In this document: piece after piece, positions 6,410-6,710 of the stretch
How positions within the stretch are numbered: the first letter of the stretch is position 1
Layout: each line of letters opens with the position of its first letter
Origin: Flavobacteriales bacterium
Lineage (GTDB): Bacteria; Bacteroidota; Bacteroidia; Flavobacteriales; BACL11
Direction: 5' to 3'
DNA length: 6,710 nucleotides
Assembly (NCBI GenBank): GCA_018675825.1
Contig: JABGXK010000285.1
Location: 1 to 6,710, forward strand
Made by a program: the position numbers and the translations under genes
Notes under the pieces: model-generated
Told to the model about the DNA's origin: nothing
Database searches by the model: none
What the model saw: only the letters and a program-made list of their open reading frames with translations

Positions 6410-6710
6410 TAAGGAGCAAGTATTAAAAATAACAGAAAGAAAAGATACACTTTTTAAATTTCTTAATATAGATTCTAAAGAAGAAGAACTTGTTAAATTA
6501 GAAAAAGAGATAATTAAAAGTAATTTCTGGGATAACCCAAAAGATGCTGAAAGGACCTTGAAAAACAAAAAAAAGATTCAGATATGGGTTGATGCATATA
6601 ATTTAATTCAGAATAATATTGAAGAGCTAAATATTTTAATTGAGCTTCTAGCTGATGATGATGAAATTAATAGCCAATATAAAAAAGCAATAGACTCCCT
6701 AGAAGAATTA
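6402..6710 (+). CDS. prfB: Peptide chain release factor 2 (RF2), N-terminal part, cut by the right edge
   Basis: RF2 recognises UAA and UGA stop codons and triggers peptide release in the ribosome. Only 103 codons are present, covering the N-terminal helical domain. The start MINKEQVLKITERKDTLFKFLNID corresponds to the family's opening, and KSNFWDNPKDAERTLKNKKKIQIWVDAYNLI to the conserved FW(D/N)-P-x-A...K-x-L-x2-WV block (FWDNP at ~43-47). It ends with the acidic region LIELLADDDEINSQYKKAI. The stop-codon recognition SPF loop and the catalytic GGQ loop lie beyond the window. The ATG is inside the recX stop region (8-nt overlap). The frame is open through the point where many prfB genes carry the CTT-TGA-C programmed frameshift: here CTT-AAT at FLNID, so a single frame encodes the protein. 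RF1 would lack this exact N-terminus, and the FWDNP block favours RF2. Confidence 0.88.
   Translation, partial: MINKEQVLKITERKDTLFKFLNIDSKEEELVKLEKEIIKSNFWDNPKDAERTLKNKKKIQIWVDAYNLIQNNIEELNILIELLADDDEINSQYKKAIDSLEEL

Noticed and set aside
1..6710. CRISPR array, insertion sequence, tRNA, phage or toxin-antitoxin genes
   Set aside because: I saw no spaced direct repeats, terminal inverted repeats, cloverleaf arms or transposase motifs. Nearly all bases belong to recognised housekeeping or membrane-protein genes, and the longest gene-free stretch is the 93-bp mutY-HU spacer.

Overview
The window is a strongly AT-rich chromosomal stretch from a member of the Bacteroidota. Four things support that placement. 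There is a gldE gene (gliding-associated CNNM/CBS protein) next to ssb and mutY. The HU protein is of the Bacteroidetes type (RNIKKNTTIIIPEH...FKPAK). HU is followed by a tiny basic protein gene and an RNase E/G gene. Matches to the Bacteroidetes -7 promoter element TAnnTTTG occur before several genes, and ordinary genes lack usable Shine-Dalgarno sites. The high A+T, short spacers and overlapping genes suggest a streamlined (for example marine) or host-associated lineage, but the genus cannot be read from this sequence.

Layout. Positions 1-2525 hold a leftward gene group read in the order mutY (A/8-oxoG adenine glycosylase), ssb (single-strand DNA-binding protein), gldE (cut by the left edge). 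From a 93-bp divergent spacer a rightward group runs from 2619 to 4594: HU, a 29-residue very basic protein at 2933-3022, and rng (RNase G/E). A leftward 12-helix MFS exporter (4618-5880, or to 5928 with a longer start) converges on rng. From 5927 a rightward pair follows: recX, then the first 103 codons of prfB (release factor 2), which starts inside the end of recX and is cut by the right edge.

How the genes relate. mutY and ssb act in DNA repair and replication, while gldE is a membrane protein of the gliding/secretion apparatus that shares their transcription unit. HU, the tiny protein and RNase G form a group concerned with nucleic-acid packaging, probably the ribosome, and RNA turnover. 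recX modulates RecA; its coupling to prfB looks like positional economy rather than shared function.

I see no previously undescribed multi-gene system, mobile element, CRISPR array, tRNA or rRNA here. The points most worth a second look are the 29-residue ORF, which resembles the mS38/bS22-like (COX24/AURKAIP1) tail; a prfB whose frame runs open through the usual programmed-frameshift position; the CATG junction where recX and MFS start codons can overlap, with a -7 element so close that recX may be leaderless; and a Gln-to-His change beside the catalytic Glu of MutY.
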